Assembly (NCBI GenBank): GCA_964485235.1
Contig: CAZAIO010000044.1
Span: 1 to 20,395, forward strand
Length of the DNA: 20,395 nucleotides
Source: CAZAIO01 sp964485235
GTDB lineage: Bacteria; Chloroflexota; Dehalococcoidia; GIF9; UBA5629
Direction: 5' to 3'
Shown here: one piece after another, positions 8,231 to 15,421 of the stretch
Position numbering within the stretch: the first letter of the stretch is position 1
Layout: each line of letters starts with the position of its first letter
Made by a program: the position numbers and the translations under genes
Notes under the pieces: model-generated
What the model was told of the DNA's origin: nothing
Database searches by the model: none
Seen by the model: the letters and a program-made list of their open reading frames with translations, nothing else

Positions 8231-8740
8231 CTAGAGGAAGCGCTCGAACCGCTCTTTCAGTGCTTTACATATCGGACATTTTTCAGGTGGTTCATCGCGG
8301 GCACAGAGATATCCACATACGCGACATCTCCATACAGGGAAAGAAAGCGATGTGACCGACGCCGGTATTTCCTTTGAAGGTTTCTTTCTTTCCTTGGCAG
8401 GAGGACGTCGCTCAGGGATTGCTTCGGCTTTTTGTTCACCTTTCACTACACGTTCGGACACGTACAAACTACAATAGCATGCGCCATACTCATTCAGGTC
8501 GGGGTCCCTGTAATCGCATGGACATATGATGTCTATGTCCTCCTCTTTCTTACCGGTAGCGAGACGACAGGGGCATGCACGATACCCGTACCTCTTCTCA
8601 TTGACTATCAGTCCTTTAATCAGGTCCGTGGTAAAGTCGACATCAGGATTGAGATAATATCCGCCTGCCTCTGCTTCTCTTTTAAGTACCTCATAGAGAT
8701 TGTTAACTTCTTCCTGTGTATATTCAGCGTCTTCACTCAT
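8231..8740 (-). CDS. Ferredoxin-thioredoxin reductase catalytic-subunit-like protein fused to rubredoxin
   Basis: The N-terminal part (about 1-100) matches the catalytic subunit of ferredoxin-thioredoxin reductase, which uses a [4Fe-4S] cluster and a nearby disulfide to pass single electrons to a protein disulfide. Its three cysteine pairs are CPC (C56, C58), CPC (C73, C75) and CYC (C88, C90); the last is CHC in plant-type enzymes, so the His is Tyr here. A charged proline-rich linker (about 100-135) leads to a rubredoxin-like domain with C139-x2-C142 and C155-x2-C158, expected to hold one iron (or zinc). The start ATG overlaps the glutaredoxin stop codon in TAATG, showing translational coupling. 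I infer that electrons pass through the rubredoxin or ferredoxin to the FTR centre and then to the co-encoded glutaredoxin. No variable FTR subunit is present. Confidence 0.88.
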   Translation of the reverse strand: MSEDAEYTQEEVNNLYEVLKREAEAGGYYLNPDVDFTTDLIKGLIVNEKRYGYRACPCRLATGKKEEDIDIICPCDYRDPDLNEYGACYCSLYVSERVVKGEQKAEAIPERRPPAKERKKPSKEIPASVTSLSFPVWRCRVCGYLCARDEPPEKCPICKALKERFERFL

Positions 8741-9018
8741 TATGTCACCGCCTTCCGGATTTCATCTTCTTTATATCCGATAATGCATTTATCGTTATTG
8801 ATCACCAGTGTCGGAAAAGAACGGCTTGGATTCCATTTATCCAATTCCCGGATAACATCTTCACGCTCTTTGTCTTGCAGAAGATCGACAAAGATATAAT
8901 CGTATTCCACCCCCATATCATTGAGTAGTTCTTTTGTTTTTTTGCACCATCCGCATGTACTTAAAGCGTAAAGCATTATATTGCCGACGTTTTTCCCTGA
9001 AATGTGTTCTATAGTCAT
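8740..9018 (-). CDS. Glutaredoxin-family protein
   Basis: A small thioredoxin-fold protein with a CGWC active site preceded by LST and followed by KKTKELL, and with the cis-proline segment SFPTLVI. The fold ends with GYKEDEIRKAV, the usual GLUT motif region. I chose the second of two in-frame ATGs, giving 92 residues. The GGGAGG ribosome site (9032-9027) stands 8 bases from it but only 2 from the upstream ATG at 9024. Its stop codon overlaps the start of the FTR-rubredoxin gene by one base, so the two proteins are made together and probably form one disulfide-reducing relay. CGWC is closer to NrdH and redoxin-like glutaredoxins than to classic CPYC forms. A direct glutathione link is unlikely if the host is the anaerobe suggested. 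Confidence 0.88.
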   Translation of the reverse strand: MTIEHISGKNVGNIMLYALSTCGWCKKTKELLNDMGVEYDYIFVDLLQDKEREDVIRELDKWNPSRSFPTLVINNDKCIIGYKEDEIRKAVT

Positions 9019-9253
9019 TGTCATTTCCTCCCGGTAACATGATTTTAAGATAATCCCGTTTTGCGTTAACTATAGCGGTGCAATAAATTAGAGAAATACG
9101 GGATATACTTATTATAAATAACATATCCGAAAATGCATAGAGGCTTGGATATTTTTTCTATACTAAAGGGGGTTGTGTTATACCGGTGAACGTATAAGAG
9201 AATGGACGGAAATTAAAATATAGTGTTATGATTAATTTCCCAGGTGAAAAAGG

Positions 9254-9925
9254 ATGGAACGGCCGTTTGAAGTTTGCAAAGACGTATATAAGGTTGGAGG
9301 TGGGTCACTATCACATTCCTATGACTGCGCGGTCTATCTGGTCGATGCAGGAGACCTTGTACTTATAGATAGTGGCGCCGGACTGAGCTTCGATACGCTG
9401 GTCAATAACATCGAGTCCCTCAAATTTAATTCTCAAAATTTGAAAGCCGTGATTGCGACGCATGGTCATATCGATCATATCGGCTCGCTGCACCGGTTTA
9501 AGGAGACCTTCGGCACAGAGGTGATTGCACATGAAATGGATGTGGCAGCTATTGAGGAGGGAACAAATACGGGTGCTGAAGCATATCATGTCGTATATCA
9601 CCCTTGTAAAGTCGATCGGATAATAAAAGGAACAGAAACACGGATAAAATTCAGCAGATATGAGTTGATAGTAATACATATTCCGGGGCATACACCAGGA
9701 AGCGTCGCCGTTTATGCGGATATCGCAGGAAAGCGGGTATTATTCGGTCAGGATATTCACGGTCCTTACAATCCTGAATGGGGAGCGGACAGGGTAAAAG
9801 CAAAGATGTCATTACAACGGTTGATTGATGTACGGGCTGATATTTTATGCGAGGGCCACTTCGGGATATATACACCGGCAGATAAAATCCGGCAGTTCAT
9901 CAGTTCGTATTTACAGTCATTGTAA
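9254..9925 (+). CDS. MBL-fold metallo-hydrolase (glyoxalase II-like), first of two
   Basis: This 223-residue protein has a complete metallo-beta-lactamase metal site: H70, H72, D74 and H75 in THGHIDH, H146 in GHTPGS, D167 in FGQDIHG, and H202 in EGHFG. Such enzymes hydrolyse thioesters, lactones, phosphodiesters or other esters through two bound metal ions; the HxHxDH and GHTPG pattern places it in the glyoxalase II-like branch. No signal peptide is seen, so it should act in the cytoplasm. AGGTGA at 9242-9247 serves as ribosome site 6 bases before the ATG. It is the first plus-strand gene facing away from the grx/FTR pair and is followed after 61 bp by a radical SAM gene. I do not recognise a specific substrate. 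Confidence 0.85.
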   Translation: MERPFEVCKDVYKVGGGSLSHSYDCAVYLVDAGDLVLIDSGAGLSFDTLVNNIESLKFNSQNLKAVIATHGHIDHIGSLHRFKETFGTEVIAHEMDVAAIEEGTNTGAEAYHVVYHPCKVDRIIKGTETRIKFSRYELIVIHIPGHTPGSVAVYADIAGKRVLFGQDIHGPYNPEWGADRVKAKMSLQRLIDVRADILCEGHFGIYTPADKIRQFISSYLQSL

Positions 9926-9948
9926 TACTTCCTGTAGATATATATAGT
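9920..9948 (+). promoter_or_regulatory. Possible own promoter of the radical SAM gene
   Basis: TTGTAA (9920-9925), overlapping the stop codon of the preceding MBL gene, is followed after 17 bases by TATAGT (9943-9948). This could start transcription near 9955. The -35 match is only partial, so read-through from the MBL gene remains possible. Confidence 0.3.
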
Positions 9949-9986
9949 AGCGCGTCAAAACCTGGCGAAAGGCCGGTTCGATAACA

Positions 9987-11009
9987 ATGGGAGAGAAGAT
10001 CAGAATACCGTCTCCAATCTCGGGAGGATTGCTGCTTTCATACCAGTGCAATGCCCGATGTCGGCACTGTATGTATAATTGTTCTCCCGGCCGTAATGGC
10101 TGGATATCCGAGGAAGACTTATACATGTTATTGATCCTGCTTGCCGACAAAATTAAACCGAGTCCTTACGGTGAAAAAAGCGTTAGTTTGAATTATGGAC
10201 TTCATTTCAGCGGGGGAGAACCATTTTTAAACTTCGATTTGCTGTTAAAAGGTGTAGAAATTGCACGTAAACTTGATATTCCTTCGACATTTGTGGAAAC
10301 GAATTGTTATTGGTGTACCAATAGTGAGATCACGCGAGAACGATTGTGGTTGCTTAAAGAAAAAGGTCTGAGAGGCATACTCATTTCTGTTAACCCTTTC
10401 TATCTAGAATATGTTCCGTTTGAACAGACGGAGAGGGCTATAAGGATAGCACGGGAGGTGTTCGGTGAAAATGTAATGATTTACCAGCTTGAATATTACT
10501 TTCGTTTTAAACAACTTGGTATCAGGGATATTATAACTGTCGACAACTATATGGACTCGGATCAGGGAAAATGGGCAAGGGATATCGAGATGTTTATTAC
10601 GGGCAGGGCAGCCTATAATTTTCAGCACGTATATAAAAAATACCCTGCGGCTTTTTTTATAAAGCAATTTTGTCATCCACCATTTATACGAAGCTGGCAT
10701 AATCATTTCGATAGCTATGGGAACTATTTACCGGGTTATTGCGGAGGTATTTCTTTAGGCAACTGGCATAATATTAATACATTTATTACGGAGGGGCTTG
10801 ATATAGGTGAACGCCCGGTCCTTGGTTACCTGATAAAGCGTGATTTCAAAGGACTTTTGAAATTTGCGAAAAGTTACGGTTATCAGGAACCGGACGAAGG
10901 TTATATTTCAAAGTGTCATTTTTGTCTGGATGTGAGAAAATATCTCGTTATGCAAAAGGATTTCGAAGAACTACAACCACGCGAATTTTACATGGATATC
11001 GAGCCGTAA
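9987..11009 (+). CDS. Radical SAM protein with probable SPASM-like auxiliary cluster, function unknown
   Basis: The protein (340 residues) has the radical SAM cluster motif C21-x3-C25-x2-C28 in CNARCRHC and the SAM-binding GGEP motif at 76-79 (FSGGEPF). It should cleave S-adenosylmethionine reductively and make a 5'-deoxyadenosyl radical. The C-terminal part carries further cysteines in contexts resembling a SPASM domain: C229 in QFCHP, C252 in YGNYLPGYCGGISLG, and C310/C313 in KCHFCLDVRKYL, enough for one auxiliary Fe-S cluster. C32, C107 and C110 are extra. SPASM proteins often modify peptides or sugars, but no precursor peptide is visible nearby. The ribosome site before the ATG is weak (AAAGG, 14 bases away). 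It sits between two MBL hydrolase genes, 61 and 64 bp apart. The gene looks more AT-rich than its neighbours by eye. Confidence 0.85.
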   Translation: MGEKIRIPSPISGGLLLSYQCNARCRHCMYNCSPGRNGWISEEDLYMLLILLADKIKPSPYGEKSVSLNYGLHFSGGEPFLNFDLLLKGVEIARKLDIPSTFVETNCYWCTNSEITRERLWLLKEKGLRGILISVNPFYLEYVPFEQTERAIRIAREVFGENVMIYQLEYYFRFKQLGIRDIITVDNYMDSDQGKWARDIEMFITGRAAYNFQHVYKKYPAAFFIKQFCHPPFIRSWHNHFDSYGNYLPGYCGGISLGNWHNINTFITEGLDIGERPVLGYLIKRDFKGLLKFAKSYGYQEPDEGYISKCHFCLDVRKYLVMQKDFEELQPREFYMDIEP

Positions 11010-11073
11010 TTTTACTGTTTTCGACAAATTGTGGTACACGTAAAGACTTAAAAAGGCAGAGGAGTAATACAGT

Positions 11074-11706
11074 ATGGTAAAAATGATTTACCGTCGTCTG
11101 GAGTTGTCTCCACTCGGCACCAATTGTTACATCGTGGGATCGGATAAAACACGAGACGGTTTAGTAATCGATCCTGCGGGGGATGCTCCACGGGTACTGG
11201 ATAATATTAACCAACTCTCTCTTGATATAAAATTCATTATCATCACTCATGCACATCCGGACCATATCGGAGCTATTGCACAGGTGAAGGAGGCAACCGG
11301 GGCGACTTTCGCTTTGCACGCTGCCGAAGAAGCTATCCTCCAGAGTTACGACTACCGTCAATTTTCCGCCATGGATCCTTCCTTTCGTGTTCCTCCGCCT
11401 CCCGATAGACTGCTTAATGACGGCGATTCCATTGAAATCGGCGACCTGAAATTCCATATTGCGCATACACCCGGTCACAGTATGGGAGGCATCTGCATTA
11501 TAGGACATGGCGTGGTCTTCAGCGGGGATACACTCTTCAATCTTGGAATAGGCCGGACCGATGGGCCCGGCGGTGATTACGATACCCTTATCGCAGGTAT
11601 ACGAAACAAGTTATTTATATTACCGGATAACACGCTTGTATTACCCGGGCACGGTCCGAAGACAACGATCGGCTATGAAAAACAACACAATTCTTTCTTT
11701 CGTTAA
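11074..11706 (+). CDS. MBL-fold metallo-hydrolase (glyoxalase II/YcbL-like), second of two
   Basis: The 210-residue sequence shows all metal ligands of the glyoxalase II/YcbL group: H59, H61, D63 and H64 in THAHPDH, H135 in HTPGHSMGG, D152 in FSGDTLF, and H193 in LPGHGPKTTIGYEK. Standard YcbL features GIGRTD and PGGD are present too. Members typically hydrolyse S-lactoylglutathione or related thioesters, but without glutathione metabolism in view another thioester is as likely. The ATG has a good AGAGGAG ribosome site at 11058-11064. It is not a close duplicate of the 9254-9925 gene, sharing only family motifs, so the two flank the radical SAM gene without having arisen by recent duplication. 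It converges with the MFS gene 27 bp downstream. Confidence 0.85.
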   Translation: MVKMIYRRLELSPLGTNCYIVGSDKTRDGLVIDPAGDAPRVLDNINQLSLDIKFIIITHAHPDHIGAIAQVKEATGATFALHAAEEAILQSYDYRQFSAMDPSFRVPPPPDRLLNDGDSIEIGDLKFHIAHTPGHSMGGICIIGHGVVFSGDTLFNLGIGRTDGPGGDYDTLIAGIRNKLFILPDNTLVLPGHGPKTTIGYEKQHNSFFR

Positions 11707-11733
11707 ACATGTACCGGATTAAAGAATAGCATA

Positions 11734-12942
11734 TTACAGGGTGTCAGGGCTTTTATTCTTCATTATCAACGGACCGCAGATTACGGTAACGACGAATATT
11801 GCTACACCGATTGCTTTCATACCTAAACCGAACCCGTAGGTATCCGCAGTATAACCGATGAGCGGTGTGATAACGCCCGGACCCCCTCTGCTTCCGAAAT
11901 AATATATACCCAGTATTTTAGAACGGTGTTTTTCGGGAGCATTGTTGATGAAGTATATCTCGTTCACAGGCATGCGCGCGTATTGTGCCATCCCTATTAC
12001 CAGCAGAAATAAGTAGGCAATCCATCCGGCTGAGAGCATATCGAAGAAGAAAATAACGGGGCATACGAGTAAACTTACGGTCAACAGTACGGGTAGGCTA
12101 CCGATCCGATCAGACAAATGTCCTGCTAATGGTCCTGCCCAAAGTCCGGCTGAGTAAGCGATAGCCAGTGTTGCCGACGCGACTTCGTTGCTGAACTGAA
12201 AATGGTCGACCAGAAACAGGGGCAGGAAAATGATAGTTGCACCGATCAGGAAATCTACCACGATTGCAAAAATGAGAAATACGATAAGCCGGGGGTATAC
12301 GGACGAATCCTCTGTTGTTTCCTTAACTACAACTTCTTTGTGAGTATGGATTTTTCCTTTATAGCCTTTTTTACTGAGCAATATGAAAAAGACTATTCCG
12401 AATAAGAAGATAATTATAGATGGTGTGATATAGGCACCCCGCCAGCCCCATAACAGGACAAGTGCACTTGCAAAGAGTGGGGCAAGGAAATGACTTGCGG
12501 CTCCGCCTATCTGATGAAGTCCGAGCGCTCTTCCCCGTTTTCGGCGGTCACTGAGCTCTGAAATAAGTGGAACGGAAGAAGGATGATATCCACCGCCGAG
12601 CAGTCCGGCAAGTGCCAGAAATATAACGAGCATAATATAGTTGGGTGCAAGACCTGCCAGAAGCCCGGCTATGGCTACACCGCTTACTCCTATCGTGATT
12701 ACAATACGCGGTCCGATTCGATCGGCAAACCAGCCTCCCGGCAACTGGCTTATCCCGTAACAAATGAGGTATGACGATGCGATCCATCCTGTGAGGGTAT
12801 AGTCGAGCGAAAAATAGTCACGGATGAAGGGTGAAAGCGGTGCGATCAATGCACCGGTAATATGATGTCCCAGATGCGCAAAAGCAAAAAGGATTACCAT
12901 TCCCAGATTGAAGGAGTTACGTTCCTGTTTTTTTGTACCCAC
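11734..12942 (-). CDS. MFS transporter (fosmidomycin-resistance-like branch)
   Basis: This 402-residue inner-membrane protein has about twelve hydrophobic helices and a charged central loop (about residues 193-215). The loop after helix 2 contains GGWFADRIGPR, the MFS signature between helices 2 and 3, and the second half repeats it as GHLSDRIGS. An early AHLGHHITGAL segment and GGGYHPSSVPL in helix 4-5 resemble Fsr-type exporters, in which an HP pair in the same place is usual. The family exports drugs or metabolites using the proton gradient; the substrate here is unknown. The likely start is GTG with only a weak AGAGAAA site upstream, and ATG at codon 15 is an alternative. The gap 12943-13167 before the gene contains no clear promoter that I can name. 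Confidence 0.85.
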   Translation of the reverse strand: MGTKKQERNSFNLGMVILFAFAHLGHHITGALIAPLSPFIRDYFSLDYTLTGWIASSYLICYGISQLPGGWFADRIGPRIVITIGVSGVAIAGLLAGLAPNYIMLVIFLALAGLLGGGYHPSSVPLISELSDRRKRGRALGLHQIGGAASHFLAPLFASALVLLWGWRGAYITPSIIIFLFGIVFFILLSKKGYKGKIHTHKEVVVKETTEDSSVYPRLIVFLIFAIVVDFLIGATIIFLPLFLVDHFQFSNEVASATLAIAYSAGLWAGPLAGHLSDRIGSLPVLLTVSLLVCPVIFFFDMLSAGWIAYLFLLVIGMAQYARMPVNEIYFINNAPEKHRSKILGIYYFGSRGGPGVITPLIGYTADTYGFGLGMKAIGVAIFVVTVICGPLIMKNKSPDTL

Positions 12943-13167
12943 CTGTTATTTCTCTTCGGTTAAAAACAATCAGTGCCTGTAAGATATTTCGCTGCCGGCA
13001 GGAGAACTGTCAGGGATAATATTTGGACTGCTGTGCGATCGTGGCATTTTCAAAATGTATCGGACTTTACAGGATTCCGTTCCGGACCAAGGGTTTAAAA
13101 TGACTATGTTTTTGAAAGATATTTCAATGTATAATCACTGCATTTTTTATAATAAATGGCGGGCCTG

Positions 13168-13509
13168 TCAGTGGACAGGTTCAATATCCACCTGGTCACC
13201 GAATGCGTCTGTGCAAGCATTCCGGAGAGCAGATAACCGGTCCATATTTTCCAGTTCAATTATCAATTCCCACTCGTCAATCACTTTTAATTTACCAAAG
13301 TTGCTAACAATATCGATAACCTTTTCGGGGTCTACCGTGATCCAGCCTTTCATTCGCCGTACAAGCTCTGCACCTTTGAAGGTGCGTTCGATAACAAGGT
13401 CTATTTGCCTGTGTTTGGCTTCCCATCCGATAAGGGCGGGCTGGACTACTTTAGGTGTTACGGGATCGTGCACAACCGCGCATCGAAACCATATTTTTGC
13501 TTGTATCAT
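13168..13509 (-). CDS. Conserved-looking protein of unknown function, 113 residues
   Basis: I do not recognise this protein. It is 113 residues long, has no signal peptide or membrane segment, and reads as a small alternating alpha/beta soluble domain with many charged residues. It has one cysteine near each end. I accept it as real because it has a good AAAGGAG ribosome site at a workable distance (about 10 bases) from its ATG, a TTGACA-type promoter, and a perfect palindrome covering the expected transcription start. It fills the gap between degV and the MFS gene on the same strand. A self-complementary hexamer pair (13164-13179) overlaps its stop codon but has no following U-tract. A small regulatory or ligand-binding protein is possible; that is only a guess. 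Confidence 0.7.
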   Translation of the reverse strand: MIQAKIWFRCAVVHDPVTPKVVQPALIGWEAKHRQIDLVIERTFKGAELVRRMKGWITVDPEKVIDIVSNFGKLKVIDEWELIIELENMDRLSALRNACTDAFGDQVDIEPVH

Positions 13510-13538
13510 GAATCCAGGGCTCCTTTGTCGCTTTGACT

Positions 13539-13564
13539 ATACATCACTCCAGGTAGTGATGTAT
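13539..13564. promoter_or_regulatory. Perfect 10-bp inverted repeat, probable operator
   Basis: ATACATCACT (13539-13548) and AGTGATGTAT (13555-13564) are perfect reverse complements separated by six bases. The palindrome lies about 30 bases before the 113-residue gene and over its predicted transcription start. Such placement suits a dimeric repressor. On neither side is it followed by a proper U-tract for that gene order, so a terminator is less likely. Confidence 0.55.
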
Positions 13565-13591
13565 TTTGAGCAATTATAGAGAACTTGTCAA
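13563..13591 (-). promoter_or_regulatory. Promoter of the 113-residue unknown gene
   Basis: On the minus strand a perfect TTGACA (13591-13586) is followed after 17 bases by CAAAAT (13568-13563). An alternative -10, a perfect TATAAT, lies at 13578-13573, but it is only 7 bases from the TTGACA box. Either start would be covered or touched by the inverted repeat. Confidence 0.45.
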
Positions 13592-13644
13592 GGCATGATT
13601 ACGAGGAAATAACAGAAGAGTCGAATAGGGACCGGCCGGTGTTT

Positions 13645-14478
13645 TTATCCTTCGAGCACTGTTATCGAAAGAACGCCGGGCCCTGTATGACTGCCTATAA
13701 CCGGACTTACATGTGATATATACACCGGGATTTTTGTAAACGAAGACATGATTTTACCGGAAAATATTTTTGCTTCCTCTGCATTTGTGCCGTATTCTAC
13801 TGCAATAGCTTTTACGTTCTCAAAACTCAGTGCGAACTGCTGGAGCGCTTCGACTGCTTTTTTTCGCGATCGTACACGGGTATAAGGGAAAGCCTCGCCA
13901 TTTTTAATGCCGAGGATAGGATTGACCTGTAGCATTGCACCCATAAAAGCCTGTACTCTGCCGATACGCCCTCCCATTGCCAGATATTTAAGCGTATCGA
14001 GAGTCACCCTGATGTGAATTCTCGGTACCATTTCGGAAATCATGTTGATAAGGCTGCTGAGACTTGCTCCTTTCAGTGCTTTCTTAGCGACCTCGATGAC
14101 GAGAAGCCCCTGCCCCATGATAGCAAGCGATGAATCGACCACTTCAACATGGCATTTTCGCTTCATGAGCTTTATTCCCTGTAGTGCCGATTCATAGGTG
14201 GCGCTGAATTTATGGGACAGAAATATGGCAAGGATTTCACTCTCCTTTTCAGCAAGCATGTCGAAGATGTCGGCAAATACTCCCGGTCCTGGTGCCGATG
14301 TTTTAGGTAAAACGGAACTTTTTTCCAGTTTGCGGTAGAACTCATCGGTAGTCAGATCGATACCGTCTTTGAAAATTTCCGTACCGAAGTGGACATTCAG
14401 GGGAATCACTGAAATATTCATTTCACGGGCAACTTCAGGCGGCAGGTCGGCTACACTGTCGGTAATTATTGCTACCAT
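13645..14478 (-). CDS. DegV family fatty-acid-binding protein
   Basis: DegV proteins (FakB group) bind one fatty acid and, in Gram-positive bacteria, present it to the kinase FakA for phosphorylation and entry into phospholipid synthesis. The 277-residue length is typical. Visible motifs are TDSVADLP (6-13), the TSAPGPG fatty-acid-carboxylate loop (60-66), SATYESA (92-98), VDSS, DTLKYLAMGGRIGR and the C-terminal HVSPVIGSHTGPG. The ATG has an AGGGGAG ribosome site six bases away. It stands alone: no FakA (DhaL/DAK1-like) partner is encoded in this window, so the kinase may be elsewhere. The gene is divergent from the secreted repeat protein and is followed after 135 bp by the 113-residue unknown gene, which has its own promoter. 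Confidence 0.92.
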   Translation of the reverse strand: MVAIITDSVADLPPEVAREMNISVIPLNVHFGTEIFKDGIDLTTDEFYRKLEKSSVLPKTSAPGPGVFADIFDMLAEKESEILAIFLSHKFSATYESALQGIKLMKRKCHVEVVDSSLAIMGQGLLVIEVAKKALKGASLSSLINMISEMVPRIHIRVTLDTLKYLAMGGRIGRVQAFMGAMLQVNPILGIKNGEAFPYTRVRSRKKAVEALQQFALSFENVKAIAVEYGTNAEEAKIFSGKIMSSFTKIPVYISHVSPVIGSHTGPGVLSITVLEG

Positions 14479-14535
14479 GCTATCTCCCCTGTCCTGATCT
14501 ATCCGGTATATGGGATACCTCGTATTACCAAGTAT

Positions 14536-14564
14536 ATTCTAACCAATTGAAATGCATATAACAA
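14536..14564 (-). promoter_or_regulatory. Sigma-70 promoter of the degV-family gene
   Basis: TTGTTA (14564-14559) and TAGAAT (14541-14536) on the minus strand are separated by 17 bases. The transcript would start near 14529 with a leader of about 50 bases before the ATG. Confidence 0.45.
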
Positions 14565-14684
14565 CGGATTTCAGTGCTCGTTGTTAATAAACTATTTATT
14601 TAATTGTACGTTTTTTTTAATAAAGAACCGGTATACAGGTTCGAAGAAATCTTATTGCACCGCACGATATTGGAGGTATATGCA

Positions 14685-15368
14685 GTGAAGAAATTGAGTG
14701 TTATTTCTGTTATCATTTCTGTCTTTCTATCTATGGCAGTGCTGACTCCTTCTGTAAATGCACAGAATCTTGTGAAAGAAGAACCGGACAGCTCTACCTT
14801 CGGACCAGATTTTACTTTAAATGGAATTCCGGCGTCATTTTACTTTGCGTTCAGCGATAATATTACGATGACTGATAATGTAACAATGACCAAAGCAGAA
14901 ATATTAAACGAGAAAGGAGTGCCCGGAAAAGGAATAAATCATGCACCGGGACTGCAGAAGTTTTTCAATAATTTCGCCAGAGCTATAGAACGATTAAGAA
15001 ACAGGTTTCAATTCAGAAATCAGGAATATAACAGTGCCGGCTTTAGCGATAATATCACAGCAACCGATAATGTCACAATGACGAAATCTGAGATATTAAA
15101 GAACAGTGGTGTGCAGGGAAAGGGTATCGATAATGCTCCGGGACTTCAAAAATCGTTCAATCCTAACTCAAATGCCGTTGATGGAGTGATGAATAATAAC
15201 AGGGAAAAAGTGAAAGAGAAACATGAAGTACAATTCGGTCAGAGTGATAATGTGACCATGAATAAGGCCGGTCTCTTACAACAAAATGGTGTTCCGGGTG
15301 GCGGGGTTGAAAACGCACCGGGGTTAAAAAAGAATTCTAAAGGCGGACCGAATACATCCAATCATTAG
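14685..15368 (+). CDS. Secreted protein with three internal repeats, function unknown
   Basis: I do not recognise a family. The reading frame is open from 14604, but the real start is the GTG at 14685, with GGAGG (14672-14676) eight bases before it and a classic signal peptide right after it: MKKLS, a hydrophobic stretch, then cleavage after VNA, giving about 26 leader residues of 227. The mature protein contains three copies of a 29-residue unit. Each begins DNVTM, carries GVxGxG in the middle and ends APGLxK; units one and two match at 22 of 29 positions, one and three at 18. The first two also carry an upstream SDNIT half-copy. Between the units are charged, asparagine-rich spacers. There are no cysteines in the mature part. 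A surface or periplasmic binding role is possible but unproven. A strong terminator follows. Confidence 0.75.
   Translation: MKKLSVISVIISVFLSMAVLTPSVNAQNLVKEEPDSSTFGPDFTLNGIPASFYFAFSDNITMTDNVTMTKAEILNEKGVPGKGINHAPGLQKFFNNFARAIERLRNRFQFRNQEYNSAGFSDNITATDNVTMTKSEILKNSGVQGKGIDNAPGLQKSFNPNSNAVDGVMNNNREKVKEKHEVQFGQSDNVTMNKAGLLQQNGVPGGGVENAPGLKKNSKGGPNTSNH
14853..14966 (+). repeat. Internal repeat unit 1 of the secreted protein
   Basis: A 114-base coding repeat starting at codons for SDNITM and running through APGLQK and two phenylalanines. It is exactly the same length as unit 2, and its start is 192 bases before that of unit 2. Confidence 0.8.
15045..15158 (+). repeat. Internal repeat unit 2 of the secreted protein
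   Basis: A 114-base coding repeat from SDNITA through APGLQK and SF. Its core matches unit 1 at 22 of 29 residues. Nucleotide identity is lower than protein identity, suggesting an old duplication under selection. Confidence 0.8.
15243..15332 (+). repeat. Internal repeat unit 3 of the secreted protein
   Basis: A 90-base, more diverged copy: SDNVTM to APGLKK. It lacks the SDNIT half-copy that precedes units 1 and 2 and starts 198 bases after unit 2. Confidence 0.75.
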
Positions 15369-15395
15369 CCTCAAGTAAATCGTTATAGTGCAGCC

Positions 15396-15421
15396 GCCGG
15401 GCGTATGCCCGGCATTTTTTT
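15396..15421 (+). terminator. Strong intrinsic (rho-independent) terminator
   Basis: GCCGGGC (15396-15402) pairs perfectly with GCCCGGC (15407-15413) across a GTAT loop, followed by A and seven T residues. It lies 28 bases after the stop codon of the secreted repeat protein. Confidence 0.92.

Noticed and set aside
9016..9024. Upstream ATG at 9024 for the glutaredoxin
   Set aside because: It lies only two bases from the Shine-Dalgarno site; the second ATG at 9018 has normal spacing.
9254..11009. PQQ biosynthesis (PqqB MBL + PqqE radical SAM)
   Set aside because: No PqqA, PqqC or PqqD is present, and the MBL protein is glyoxalase II-like, not PqqB-like.
13164..13179. CCTGTC/GACAGG hairpin at the end of the 113-residue gene
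   Set aside because: Stem of six, four-base loop and no T-tract after it; not enough for a terminator.
14604..14684. Longer TTG start for the secreted-repeat protein
   Set aside because: The extension lacks a ribosome site and would bury the signal peptide 27 residues inside; the GTG at 14685 has GGAGG and an immediate signal peptide.
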